From: Gluconacetobacter diazotrophicus PA1 5
GTDB lineage: Bacteria; Pseudomonadota; Alphaproteobacteria; Acetobacterales; Acetobacteraceae
DNA: 64,000 nt
Reading direction: 5' to 3'
NCBI RefSeq assembly: GCF_000067045.1
Contig: NC_010125.1
Coordinates: 3,822,001 to 3,886,000 of the forward strand
Shown here: piece by piece, positions 16,775 to 24,686 of the stretch
How positions within the stretch are numbered: the stretch's first letter is position 1
Layout of the letters: every line of letters starts with the position of its first letter
The notes under the pieces: model-generated
Seen by the model: the letters and a program-made list of their open reading frames with translations, nothing else
Databases searched by the model: none
Told to the model about the DNA's origin: nothing
Program-made: the position numbers and the translations under genes

Positions 16775-17878
16775 TTAAATCGGGTCGTCCACGGCTTTTC
16801 GGCCCAGTGCCGGATCGTCGGTGAAGAAGCCGTCCAGCCCCATGTCGAGATAACGCCGGATTTCGGCGATCGAGCCTTCCGGATTGCGGGCGTCGTCGCC
16901 CGCCGCGTTGCGAAGCTGCCGGGGCAGGAAACGGTTTTCCGGGCGGCAGGTATAGGAATGGACCAGCAGGCCGGCGCGGTGCGCGTCGTCGATCAGCGTG
17001 GTGGGGGCCTGCCACGCGCCGGAGGCGTCGCGGGGGATCAGGTCGGTATTGGACGGGCCGATGACGTCGGCATAGGATTTGACCTCCCGCAATCCGTCCG
17101 GGGTCATCAGGTCGGCGAAGGTGGCGCGGCCGCCCGCCGCCGCGATGTCGGGCACGGCCTGTCCGCGCTCGCCCATCAGCAGCATCAGGCGGGCCCGGGG
17201 GTTGATCGCCTGCACCTTGCCGCGCAGGGCGCGCAGGTTTCCGGTCTCGAAGGACTGGACCTCCAGCGGGGCCTGGCGGGTGTATTCGTGCGCCGCGATC
17301 ACGCGCAGGAACGTGTCCTCGGGCGTGTGGCCCAGGGCGTGGAAGTGGGTCGAGTTCTTGATCTCGGGGATCAGCCCGACCACGCGGCCGCGCGCGGCGG
17401 ATTCCGCGGCGACGAAATCGATGACCTCCTCGAAGGTCGGGATGTCGAAATGCCCGTCATAGCGGGTGTTCTGCGGCCGGACCGGGCCCAGCCGTTCGCG
17501 CGCCCGCAGGGTCTTGAGTTCCGCCAGCGTGAAATCGGTGGTGAACCAGCCGGTTTCCTGCGTGCCGTCGATCGTCAGCGTGCGGCGGCGCGATGCGAAT
17601 TCCGGCCGGGTTGCGACATCGGTCGTGCCGGCGATGTTGCTTTCATGGCGCGCGACCAGAACGCCGTCGCGCGTGGGCACCAGGTCGGGTTCGACATAAT
17701 CCGCGCCGTCCGCGATGGCTTTGGCGTAGGAGGCCAGCGTGTGTTCGGGCCGCAGCGCGGACGCGCCGCGATGGGCGATCACCAGCGGGCGCGGCGCCAG
17801 CGACGGCGCCGCGCGGGCCGGCCGGGCGAGAGGAAGCGCGGCCAGGAGCCCGAGAGTATGTCGGCGTGTCGGCATCAT
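16775..17878 (-). CDS. glpQ: Periplasmic glycerophosphodiester phosphodiesterase
   Basis: This 367-residue protein has a signal peptide with twin-Arg-like start (MMPTRRHTLGLLAALPLARPARA) and a GDPD TIM barrel. Active-site residues are visible: HRGAS (H36, R37), the metal-binding E63 and D65 in YVEPDL, and H78 in VARHES. PEIK supplies the later acidic ligand, and GLDGFFTDDP closes the barrel. It hydrolyses deacylated phospholipids to glycerol-3-phosphate and an alcohol. It lies 37 bp downstream of a TonB receptor gene on the same strand, which suggests a joint uptake system for phosphodiesters. Confidence 0.93.
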   Translation of the reverse strand: MMPTRRHTLGLLAALPLARPARAAPSLAPRPLVIAHRGASALRPEHTLASYAKAIADGADYVEPDLVPTRDGVLVARHESNIAGTTDVATRPEFASRRRTLTIDGTQETGWFTTDFTLAELKTLRARERLGPVRPQNTRYDGHFDIPTFEEVIDFVAAESAARGRVVGLIPEIKNSTHFHALGHTPEDTFLRVIAAHEYTRQAPLEVQSFETGNLRALRGKVQAINPRARLMLLMGERGQAVPDIAAAGGRATFADLMTPDGLREVKSYADVIGPSNTDLIPRDASGAWQAPTTLIDDAHRAGLLVHSYTCRPENRFLPRQLRNAAGDDARNPEGSIAEIRRYLDMGLDGFFTDDPALGRKAVDDPI

Positions 17879-17915
17879 GGGAACCTTGGAATCCGGGCTG
17901 GGCGCCAGGCCTTTT

Positions 17916-20360
17916 TCAGAACGTGGCGCTGAGGGTCAGGAAGAACATGCGCGGCGCGATGGGGAAGGCGGTATATTGGCCCGAGGCGTTGCTGATGTTC
18001 AAGGTGGACCAGCCGCGCGTGTCGGTCAGGTTGGTGATGTTCCCCTGCACCTTCAGGCCGCGCACGTGCGGGATGCCGTGGATGGTGTAGCCGGCATTGA
18101 CACTGAACAGCGCGTAGGAACTGGCGGACAGGTCGTTGGTATAGGTGGTGTAGCGTTTGCCGATCACGTCGCCGATGAACTGGGCGTTGAAATCGCCCCA
18201 GTTGGTCGAGGCGACGAGTTTCTCGGTCCAGTTCGGCACGCCCGCCACGTTCTTGCCGGCGGTGGGTACGATCGTGGTGCCGTTGGCATAGTTATCGTTA
18301 TAGACCGACTTGTTGTACGACAGGGCGTTATAGAACGAGAAATGCGGCCCGAACTGCGTGGTGAACGAGAAATCCATGCCGTCGGTCGTGACCGAGCCGA
18401 CATTGGTCAGGATGGTGGCGCTGCCGACGATCGAGGCCAGGTTGGGCGAGGACGAGACCGCCAGCAGCCGGTTCGAGAAATGGACGTGGTAATATTCAAG
18501 CTGCCCGCTGATGTTGGTCAGCGGCCCGAACGACAGGGGGCGGTTGGTGCGCAGGCCGGTTTCATACGTCCAGTCGGTTTCGGGGTGGCCGTGGTCCTTG
18601 AAATCCTGGAACGCCTGCTGGCTGGTCACGCCCCAGGGGGACGCATTGCCGTAGCCCGTATCCTGGAACGATCGCATGTTTTCCTGGATGTTCGCGAACC
18701 ATTGCTCGTGGCCCGTGAGGTTCCACAGCGCGCCGAACGAGGGGAGGAACGGCTTGACCGCCGCGATCGTGCCGCCCGGTACGGTGATGGCGGTCTTGGG
18801 GGACAGCGATCCCGGCAGGCCCGCGACCGGCAGGGTGCCGTTGGTATAGACCAGTTCGGACTTGAAGCCGGCATTCAGCGAAAAATTCCGCGACACCTGC
18901 CACGTGTCCTGCAGATGCGTGACCCAGGTGTTGGTGTAGAAATAGTTGGTGTACTGGTGGATCAGCGGGTTCTGCTGCCGGTCGTAGGGCGAGGTCGGGT
19001 CGGCGGCGTCGAACGCGTACCAGCGCCGGGCCTGGGTGTTGTTGTTGCGTTCGTACCAGCCGCCCAGTTCGATATGGTGATGGCCGAGCTGGTAGCGCAG
19101 GGTGGACATCAGGCCGCCGCGATTGTCCCAGTATTCCGTGGTGCGCGTGGCCATGCCCGAGCCGCCGAAGACCTGCGAGAGCTGGGGGGCCGAATTGTCG
19201 GGGAAATAGGCGCCGAACAGGGCGGGCAGGCCGGCGGCGGTGATCGGACCGGCCACGACGCCCTCGCCCAGGTCGTGATGGTAGTAGATCTGGTTGTCCC
19301 AGTGCAGGTGGGACGAAAAATCATGCGACCACTTGATGTAGGACAGGAAATCCTCGCGCTGGGCGTCGGAATAGTAGTTGCGGTAGTTCAGCCCCGCCGC
19401 CTTGTAGGCCGCCGAATTGTTGTAATAATTGATGGCCTGCTGAAGGTTCGGATACAGGAAGGGACGCTTGTACAGGTCGCCGCCTTGGGGTTCGACGATT
19501 CCGTCCTCGTTCGGCTCGACCTTGTCCGACCAGTCGAAGAAGCCCGTGATCCTGTCGTTGTCGCCTTGGTGCACGAATTTCGCGTTGACCTGGTTGCCGC
19601 CCTGGTGGCCGTCGAAATCCCAGGCCCGCGCGTCCTGCCGCGCCCATGCGACATAGGCGGAATTGCCGTTGCCGAAATCGCCGGTATCGATCCGCGCGAA
19701 GGTGCGGAAGGTCGACCAGCTTCCGAACGTCTGGTCCAACTGGCCGCCCGCGCGGTGCAGCGGGTCCTGCGTCTGGAATTCCAGCGTGCCGCCCAGGTTG
19801 CTGGTCGAGGCCGTGCCCAGCGCGCCGGCGCCGGTCGCGACCGAGGCCATGCCGATCGTCTCGCTGATCGCGGCGCGCTGCGGGGACAGGCCGTTGAAAT
19901 TGCCGTACGACTGGTCGCCCAGCGGCACGCCGTCCATGGTGAAGCCAAGCTGGTTCTGGTTGAAGCCGTGGATGAACAGCGAGGAGTTCTGTTCGTTGTT
20001 GCCCCACGGATCGGCATCCTCGAAGACGACGCCGGGCAGGATTTCCAGCGCCTTCACCGGGTTGATGCCGGGCAGGATGCGCTGCATCTGCACCTGGCCC
20101 ACGCTCTGTTCCGACCGGGTGCGGCGGGCGGTGGAAATGATCTGCTCGACCGCCGGGGCGGCGGTAAGGCGGGGGGCGGCGGCGGGCGCCTTGCGGGCCG
20201 GGGTGCCCGTCGTGGCCGGCGTGCCGTTCGCGGGCTGGGCGGCCGGGTCGGCATGGGCCGTGGAGAGCGCGAGGGCCGAGCAGAAGGCGGCCAGGCTGGT
20301 GCGAAGAAGGCCGGTCCGGATCGCGGCGGCCTGGAGACGGGAAGGCGTACGGAAGGACAT
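17916..20360 (-). CDS. TonB-dependent outer membrane receptor
   Basis: This 814-residue receptor has an N-terminal signal peptide (...LALSTAHA), a proline/alanine-rich linker, a plug domain (EQIISTARRTRSEQSVGQVQMQRILPGINPVKALEILPGV, then GFNQNQLGFTMDGVPLGDQ) and a 22-strand barrel that ends with a C-terminal Phe (LTLSATF), as required for BAM-dependent assembly. The ligand is not obvious. Operon linkage to GlpQ points to glycerophosphodiesters or another phosphorus-containing compound rather than a siderophore. No transcription factor gene is attached. Confidence 0.9.
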   Translation of the reverse strand: MSFRTPSRLQAAAIRTGLLRTSLAAFCSALALSTAHADPAAQPANGTPATTGTPARKAPAAAPRLTAAPAVEQIISTARRTRSEQSVGQVQMQRILPGINPVKALEILPGVVFEDADPWGNNEQNSSLFIHGFNQNQLGFTMDGVPLGDQSYGNFNGLSPQRAAISETIGMASVATGAGALGTASTSNLGGTLEFQTQDPLHRAGGQLDQTFGSWSTFRTFARIDTGDFGNGNSAYVAWARQDARAWDFDGHQGGNQVNAKFVHQGDNDRITGFFDWSDKVEPNEDGIVEPQGGDLYKRPFLYPNLQQAINYYNNSAAYKAAGLNYRNYYSDAQREDFLSYIKWSHDFSSHLHWDNQIYYHHDLGEGVVAGPITAAGLPALFGAYFPDNSAPQLSQVFGGSGMATRTTEYWDNRGGLMSTLRYQLGHHHIELGGWYERNNNTQARRWYAFDAADPTSPYDRQQNPLIHQYTNYFYTNTWVTHLQDTWQVSRNFSLNAGFKSELVYTNGTLPVAGLPGSLSPKTAITVPGGTIAAVKPFLPSFGALWNLTGHEQWFANIQENMRSFQDTGYGNASPWGVTSQQAFQDFKDHGHPETDWTYETGLRTNRPLSFGPLTNISGQLEYYHVHFSNRLLAVSSSPNLASIVGSATILTNVGSVTTDGMDFSFTTQFGPHFSFYNALSYNKSVYNDNYANGTTIVPTAGKNVAGVPNWTEKLVASTNWGDFNAQFIGDVIGKRYTTYTNDLSASSYALFSVNAGYTIHGIPHVRGLKVQGNITNLTDTRGWSTLNISNASGQYTAFPIAPRMFFLTLSATF

Positions 20361-20631
20361 GGGTGCGGCAACCCTTCGGAAGGTGAAGCTGTGGCCGACC
20401 TCCTATCCAATCGCTCCGCTCGCCTGGCAGTGAAGGTTTGATGACGATGCGATCCGAACACAGGGCTTCGGAAACCGGATCGGAATCGTGAAGAAATGAA
20501 GACAGGCGGGCCGGTCGGCACGGCGTTTGCCGACGGAGGGAATTACCCCGGGAATCGGTTGCCATGAAACCAGTTGCCATGGCAATTAGTGCCTGGGCCA
20601 TTATGGGTCCGGCGCCGGAGAAGGAGGAATC
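20361..20631. promoter_or_regulatory. Divergent promoter region with a MarR-type palindrome
   Basis: This is the 271-bp gap between the TonB receptor (minus) and the MarR gene (plus). TTGCCATGGCAA at 20574-20585 is a perfect 12-bp palindrome, about 46 bp before the GTG start of the MarR gene. A half-site, GTTGCCATG, lies at about 20558-20566. This is a typical MarR-family operator, so autoregulation and control of the efflux operon are likely. Confidence 0.6.
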
Positions 20632-21138
20632 GTGGATCGGGATGAGGGGGTGGGGCCGCGCGGCTTCCTGAATATCGACGAATCCCGGTTCCGGGACATG
20701 GCGGTGACCTTTCGCATCATGCGGCTGGGCGCGGTGTGGCGCACCCGGCTGGAACGCGCGCTGAAGCCCACCGGGCTGAGCGTCGCCGGGTTCCGGCCGA
20801 TGGCGTACCTGATGATGATGCCGGACGGGACCTCGCAGCGGGACCTGGCGGCGGCGATGAACACCGATACCTCGGCCCTGGTGCGGGTGCTGGACCTGCT
20901 GGAGGCCGCCAGCCTGGTGGAACGCCGGCCCGACGAAGCCGACCGGCGGGCCAACCGGCTGTTCATCACGCCCGAGGGGCGGAAAAAATGCCGCCAGTTC
21001 CACGAGATTTCCGCCCGGCTGGAGCGCGAGATGACGGCGGGCCTGCCGCGTGAGGCCATTCCGGGGCTGGTGGGCCTGCTGGACCGCATCCTGCTGAATG
21101 CCGAGCGCGCGTCGGCCGCCGGCCGGGACGTGCCGTGA
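20632..21138 (+). CDS. MarR-family transcriptional regulator of an efflux operon
   Basis: This 168-residue protein starts at GTG 20632 with a strong GAAGGAGGA four nt upstream. It has a MarR winged helix: GLSVAGFRPMAYLMMMPDGTSQRDLAAAMNTDTSALVRVLDLLEAASLVERRPDEADRRANRLFITPEG, including the DxRxxR-like wing (DEADRRANR). MarR proteins usually repress efflux genes and release on binding phenolic compounds. Its stop overlaps the GTG start of the FUSC transporter, so regulator and pump are in one operon. Confidence 0.9.
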   Translation: MDRDEGVGPRGFLNIDESRFRDMAVTFRIMRLGAVWRTRLERALKPTGLSVAGFRPMAYLMMMPDGTSQRDLAAAMNTDTSALVRVLDLLEAASLVERRPDEADRRANRLFITPEGRKKCRQFHEISARLEREMTAGLPREAIPGLVGLLDRILLNAERASAAGRDVP

Positions 21139-23360
21139 CCGGACCGGTCCGGTCGGCCCCGGTGTGGCCGCGCCTTGTGCCGGCGGTGTTCACCGACTCC
21201 GTGCGCTGGCGGGACATGGGGGGCCGCGCGGCGTTCTGCGCGCGCGTGTTCGCGTCGATCGGCCTGGCGCTGTATTGCGCGTTCACGTTCCAGCTCGAAT
21301 CCCCCATGAGTTCGGTGACCACGGTGATGATCGTGGCCAACCCCACGGTCGGCGCGCTGATGTCCAAGAGCGTCTGGCGCATCATCGGCACCGTGCTGGG
21401 GGCGGCCGTCAGCGTGGCGCTGATGGCCGGGCTGGCGCAGTCGCCGGTGCTGTATGTCATGGTGCTGGCGGTGGCGGTGGCCTTCGCCTGCCTGGTCGCG
21501 ACCTTCCTGCGGCTGTTCCGCGCCTATGCCGCCGTGCTCAGCGGCTATACGATCGTCATCGTCGCGGCACCGTCCTATGCCGATCCCAACGGGATCTTCC
21601 TCAGCGCCATGTCGCGGCTGTCGGCGGTCACGGTGGGCATCGTGGCCACCGCGATCGTGTTCATGGCGACCTCGCCCCGCCGGCCGCAGCAGGTGCTGAC
21701 CCAGATCGGGCAGGTGATGCGCGATGTCGTGGCCCACGCGCTGGCCTTTCACGAATTCCACCAGGGCGCGCCCGTGCGGGACCAGGCGGTGGCCGAGCCC
21801 GGGCTGTCCGGTTTCCGTGCCATGCCGGTGCCGCTGTACGACAGTCGCGGCGCGCTGCTGGCGCGGATCGGCGGGCTGGGCGCGGCGGTGGAATATGCCG
21901 CGACCGACACGTATGAAATCGCCCGCCGGGTCAATGCGCTGCGGGTGGGGCTGAGCGGCCTGGCCGGCATCGTCGCCACCTATCATCCGCTGTGGCGCGG
22001 CATGGATGGCGACGCGCCCGACCTGCGCCGGCTGCACGGGCGTATCGCCGCGCTGATGACGGAATTGCTGGACCTGATGGCGCGGCCGGGATGGGTGGAC
22101 GATCCGGCCCCGGTCCGCGCGCGGATCGGCGCGGCGCTGGACCGGCTGGCGGCGGACGAGCGCGCGGCGGCCGCCACGGACGGCACGGCGCTGCTGGCGG
22201 CCATGGACACGGTGCGCGACATCCTGGCGCAACTGGATACGGTGATGGGCATCCTGACGGGCGACGCGGTGCCGCGCCGGGTCCGGCTGCGCTGGTTCCT
22301 GGACTGGCCCAGCGCGCTGCGCAACGGCGCGCGCGGCGGGATCATCACGCTCCTGGCCGGGCTGATCTGGTATGTGCTGCACTGGCATTCCGGGCCGATG
22401 CTGATGCTGTACATCGTCGCCGCGTCCAGCCTGATCTCGACCACGCCGTCGGCGTCGCGCGCCAGCGTGCTGATGGCGGCGGGCACCGCGCTGTCGGTGC
22501 CGGCGGGGGTGGCGTGCCACATGCTGGCGCTGCCGCGCATCGACGGTTTTCCGCTGCTGTGGCTCGTGCTGTGCGCCTTCGTGCTGCCGGGCGCGTGGAT
22601 CCAGTTCAGCCCGCGCTGGGGCATCGGGGCGTTCGGCTATTCGGTGTTCTTTGCCGCGCAGCTCGATGTCTCCAACCCCATTCGCTATGACGACATCGCG
22701 CTGACCAATACCTGGATGGCGTTCCTGATGGCCAGCGCGCTGCTGGTGCTGGGCTTTCGCGTCATCCTGCCGCCCGACGACCGGCTGGACGCGGCGCGGC
22801 TGGCCGCGTCGATCACCCGTTCGCTGCGCCGGCTGGCGCTGGTGCTGCCCGACGGGCCCGGGACGTGGGTGGCGTGGGAAGGGCTGCAGGTCCAGAAGAC
22901 CACCCGCATGGTCCAGCGGCTGGCGCTGTGCATGCCGCCGGCCGAACGGCAGGCCCGTATCGACGCCGCGCTGGCGTCGGTGTCGCTGGGGCGGCTGGTG
23001 ATCCGGGCGCGGCGCATCGCCGACGGGCCGGCGCTGGCGGCGCGGGACCGCGCGGCCCTGCATGCGGCGCTGGGTGGCTTCGCGCGCCTGCGCCGCGACC
23101 CGGACGGCACCGCGCGCGGGCTGGAGGGCGCGGCGGACGCGATGCGGGCCGGCGCCGACACCGGCACCGACGCGGGGCTGGCGGCGTGGCGCGTGGCGGC
23201 GTGCCTGGACCAGGCGGCCCATATCCTGCGCGCCGTTCCGGGCTTCTTCCACCGGCACGGGCCGCTGCAGCTTGCCCCCGACATGCCGGGCGCACGGCGC
23301 ACGCTGGCGGCGCCCGTGCCGGCCTATAGCGTGATCCTGGGGCGGGTCGTCCATGGCTGA
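21135..23360 (+). CDS. FUSC-family inner-membrane transporter (AaeB-like)
   Basis: This 741-residue protein has two clusters of hydrophobic segments (about residues 30-190 and 395-545) separated by a cytoplasmic helical region. This is the FUSC/aromatic acid exporter layout, with the N-terminal FQLESPMSSVTTVMIVANPTVG and the second-half LMLYIVAASSLISTTPSASRASVLMAAGTAL repeat. It probably works with the downstream HlyD and outer membrane factor as a tripartite pump for aromatic acids or fusaric-acid-like compounds. The usual small DUF1656 gene between FUSC and HlyD is missing; a repeat fragment occupies the gap. Confidence 0.88.
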   Translation: MTGPVRSAPVWPRLVPAVFTDSVRWRDMGGRAAFCARVFASIGLALYCAFTFQLESPMSSVTTVMIVANPTVGALMSKSVWRIIGTVLGAAVSVALMAGLAQSPVLYVMVLAVAVAFACLVATFLRLFRAYAAVLSGYTIVIVAAPSYADPNGIFLSAMSRLSAVTVGIVATAIVFMATSPRRPQQVLTQIGQVMRDVVAHALAFHEFHQGAPVRDQAVAEPGLSGFRAMPVPLYDSRGALLARIGGLGAAVEYAATDTYEIARRVNALRVGLSGLAGIVATYHPLWRGMDGDAPDLRRLHGRIAALMTELLDLMARPGWVDDPAPVRARIGAALDRLAADERAAAATDGTALLAAMDTVRDILAQLDTVMGILTGDAVPRRVRLRWFLDWPSALRNGARGGIITLLAGLIWYVLHWHSGPMLMLYIVAASSLISTTPSASRASVLMAAGTALSVPAGVACHMLALPRIDGFPLLWLVLCAFVLPGAWIQFSPRWGIGAFGYSVFFAAQLDVSNPIRYDDIALTNTWMAFLMASALLVLGFRVILPPDDRLDAARLAASITRSLRRLALVLPDGPGTWVAWEGLQVQKTTRMVQRLALCMPPAERQARIDAALASVSLGRLVIRARRIADGPALAARDRAALHAALGGFARLRRDPDGTARGLEGAADAMRAGADTGTDAGLAAWRVAACLDQAAHILRAVPGFFHRHGPLQLAPDMPGARRTLAAPVPAYSVILGRVVHG

Positions 23361-23408
23361 TCGCGACGGGCCGCATCGGAGCGCAGGAAACGCGCGAAGG
23401 ACGCGCCG

Positions 23409-23433
23409 GCAGCGGGACTTTTGAAGCAGCCTC
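23409..23433. repeat. Intergenic repeat fragment, copy B (right arm only)
   Basis: This 25-bp stretch is identical to the right arm of copy D at 35842-35866. Upstream sequence (about 23375-23408) shows weak similarity to the middle of copy D, but a matching left arm is absent, so it looks like an internally deleted or decayed copy. It sits in the 217-bp gap between the FUSC and HlyD genes. Nothing else is recognised in that gap. Confidence 0.6.
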
Positions 23434-23577
23434 GCGGTCCGCGCGGTGCTGGCATGGCGGGGGGGCATAGGTGCGCCGCGACATCTCGCGCTGTGCGCGG
23501 GGGCGAGGTATGCCTGCGTGCGATGGTTTTCGGTAAGGTCCGTCCGACAAACGAAAAAGAAAAGTTTCGAGAGCGAT

Positions 23578-24489
23578 ATGCCCCTTCTGCGCACCCTGAT
23601 CCGCGTGGTCCTGACCCTGAGCGTTGTTGCGCTGGCGATCGTCATGGGCGTGACCCTGTGGGACACGTATATGATTGCCCCCTGGACGCGCGACGGTCGC
23701 GTGCGGGTGTATGTGGTGGACGTGGCGCCGGAAGTGCCGGGCACGGTGGTGCAGGTTCCGGTGGTGGACAACCAGTTCGTGCACAGGGGGGACCCGCTGT
23801 TCGTGCTGGACCCGGTGCGCTTCCGGCTGGCGATCCGCGAGGCGCAGGCCCGGCTGGACGGGGCGCTGGAGGACCTGAAGCTGAAGCAGAACGACGCGAA
23901 GCGCCGCATGGGGCTGGGCGGCATCGTCTCGGCGGAAGAGCAGGAGGTGTTCAACTCGAACGTGGCGACGCAGATCGCGGCGGTGGATGCGGCGCGGGCG
24001 GCGCTGGACCTGGCGAAGCTGAACCTGCAGCGCTCGGTGCTGTATTCGCCGGTCAACGGCTACATCACCAACCTGAACCTGCGGGTGGGCGACTACCTGA
24101 CGGCGGGGCAGCCGCGCCTGGCGGTGATCGACGCCGATTCCTACTGGGTGAACGGGTATTTCGAGGAAACCAAGATGTGGGGCGTGCATGTCGGTGACGT
24201 CGCCCGCGTCAAGCTGATGGGCTACAAGCAGATCATCCCCGGCCATGTCGTGTCCATCGCGCGCGGCATCAACGACCAGAACGGCACCCCCGACCGGCTG
24301 GGCCTGCAGGACGTCAACCCGATCTTCACCTGGGTGCGGCTGGCGCAGCGCATTCCCGTGCGCGTCCATCTGGACCATGTGCCCGACAGCATCACCCTGG
24401 CGGCCGGCATGACCTGCACCGTCACCGTCGGCCCGCAGTCGCGCGGCCAGCGGGGGCGCCTGACCACCTGGCTGCAAGACCACCTGTAA
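23578..24489 (+). CDS. HlyD-family periplasmic adaptor of the FUSC efflux pump
   Basis: This 303-residue membrane-fusion protein has one N-terminal membrane anchor (LIRVVLTLSVVALAIVMGVTLW), then the conserved MIAPWTRDGRVRVYVVDVAPEVPGTV biotinyl-lipoyl region, a short coiled-coil hairpin (AQARLDGALEDLKLKQNDAKRR) and the barrel domains with SVLYSPVNGYITNLNLRVGDYL and ADSYWVNGYFEETKM. This is the AaeA type that partners FUSC pumps. ATG 23578 is preferred because the protein then begins at the membrane anchor, as in homologues. Confidence 0.88.
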   Translation: MPLLRTLIRVVLTLSVVALAIVMGVTLWDTYMIAPWTRDGRVRVYVVDVAPEVPGTVVQVPVVDNQFVHRGDPLFVLDPVRFRLAIREAQARLDGALEDLKLKQNDAKRRMGLGGIVSAEEQEVFNSNVATQIAAVDAARAALDLAKLNLQRSVLYSPVNGYITNLNLRVGDYLTAGQPRLAVIDADSYWVNGYFEETKMWGVHVGDVARVKLMGYKQIIPGHVVSIARGINDQNGTPDRLGLQDVNPIFTWVRLAQRIPVRVHLDHVPDSITLAAGMTCTVTVGPQSRGQRGRLTTWLQDHL

Positions 24490-24491
24490 GG

Positions 24492-24655
24492 GATGTGTGC
24501 CCGCAGACGCACGCTGGCGGCGATCCGACGCGCATCCGCTGTGCTCCGGTGCTCACGGCCATCAAGGCCGCTCCGCTCCGGTGCGCGCGGACACACGCCG
24601 GGCGCGGCCCTGCGGGCCGCTCTCGCTCACCAGCCCACGTCTGCGGGCACACATC
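24492..24655. repeat. Hairpin-forming intergenic repeat, copy C
   Basis: The outer arms are a perfect 18-bp inverted repeat: GATGTGTGCCCGCAGACG at 24492-24509 and its complement at 24638-24655. The core between them is closely related to copy D (35730-35841). It includes GGCGATCCGACGCGC, a GGCC-ATCAA-GGCC hairpin and a GCGGCCC-TGC-GGGCCGC hairpin. The arms are unrelated in sequence to those of copy D, but each set is self-complementary. It lies between hlyD and the outer membrane factor gene. Confidence 0.75.
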
Positions 24656-24686
24656 TTTCAAACGGACATCGGGCCCGAACGTGACC

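Noticed and set aside
16063-16824. The 253-aa uninterrupted frame as a functional extensin
   Set aside because: Its last 60 residues are basic nonsense, whereas the conserved domain continues in another frame.
17739-20441. A 900-aa open frame on the plus strand opposite the TonB receptor
   Set aside because: It is an antisense shadow caused by high GC and third-position bias; it has no recognisable domain and the receptor on the other strand is clear.
20601-24056. A 1151-aa minus-strand frame opposite MarR, FUSC and HlyD
   Set aside because: It spans three recognised plus-strand genes and their gaps, has low-complexity His/Arg/Gln-rich sequence and no domain.
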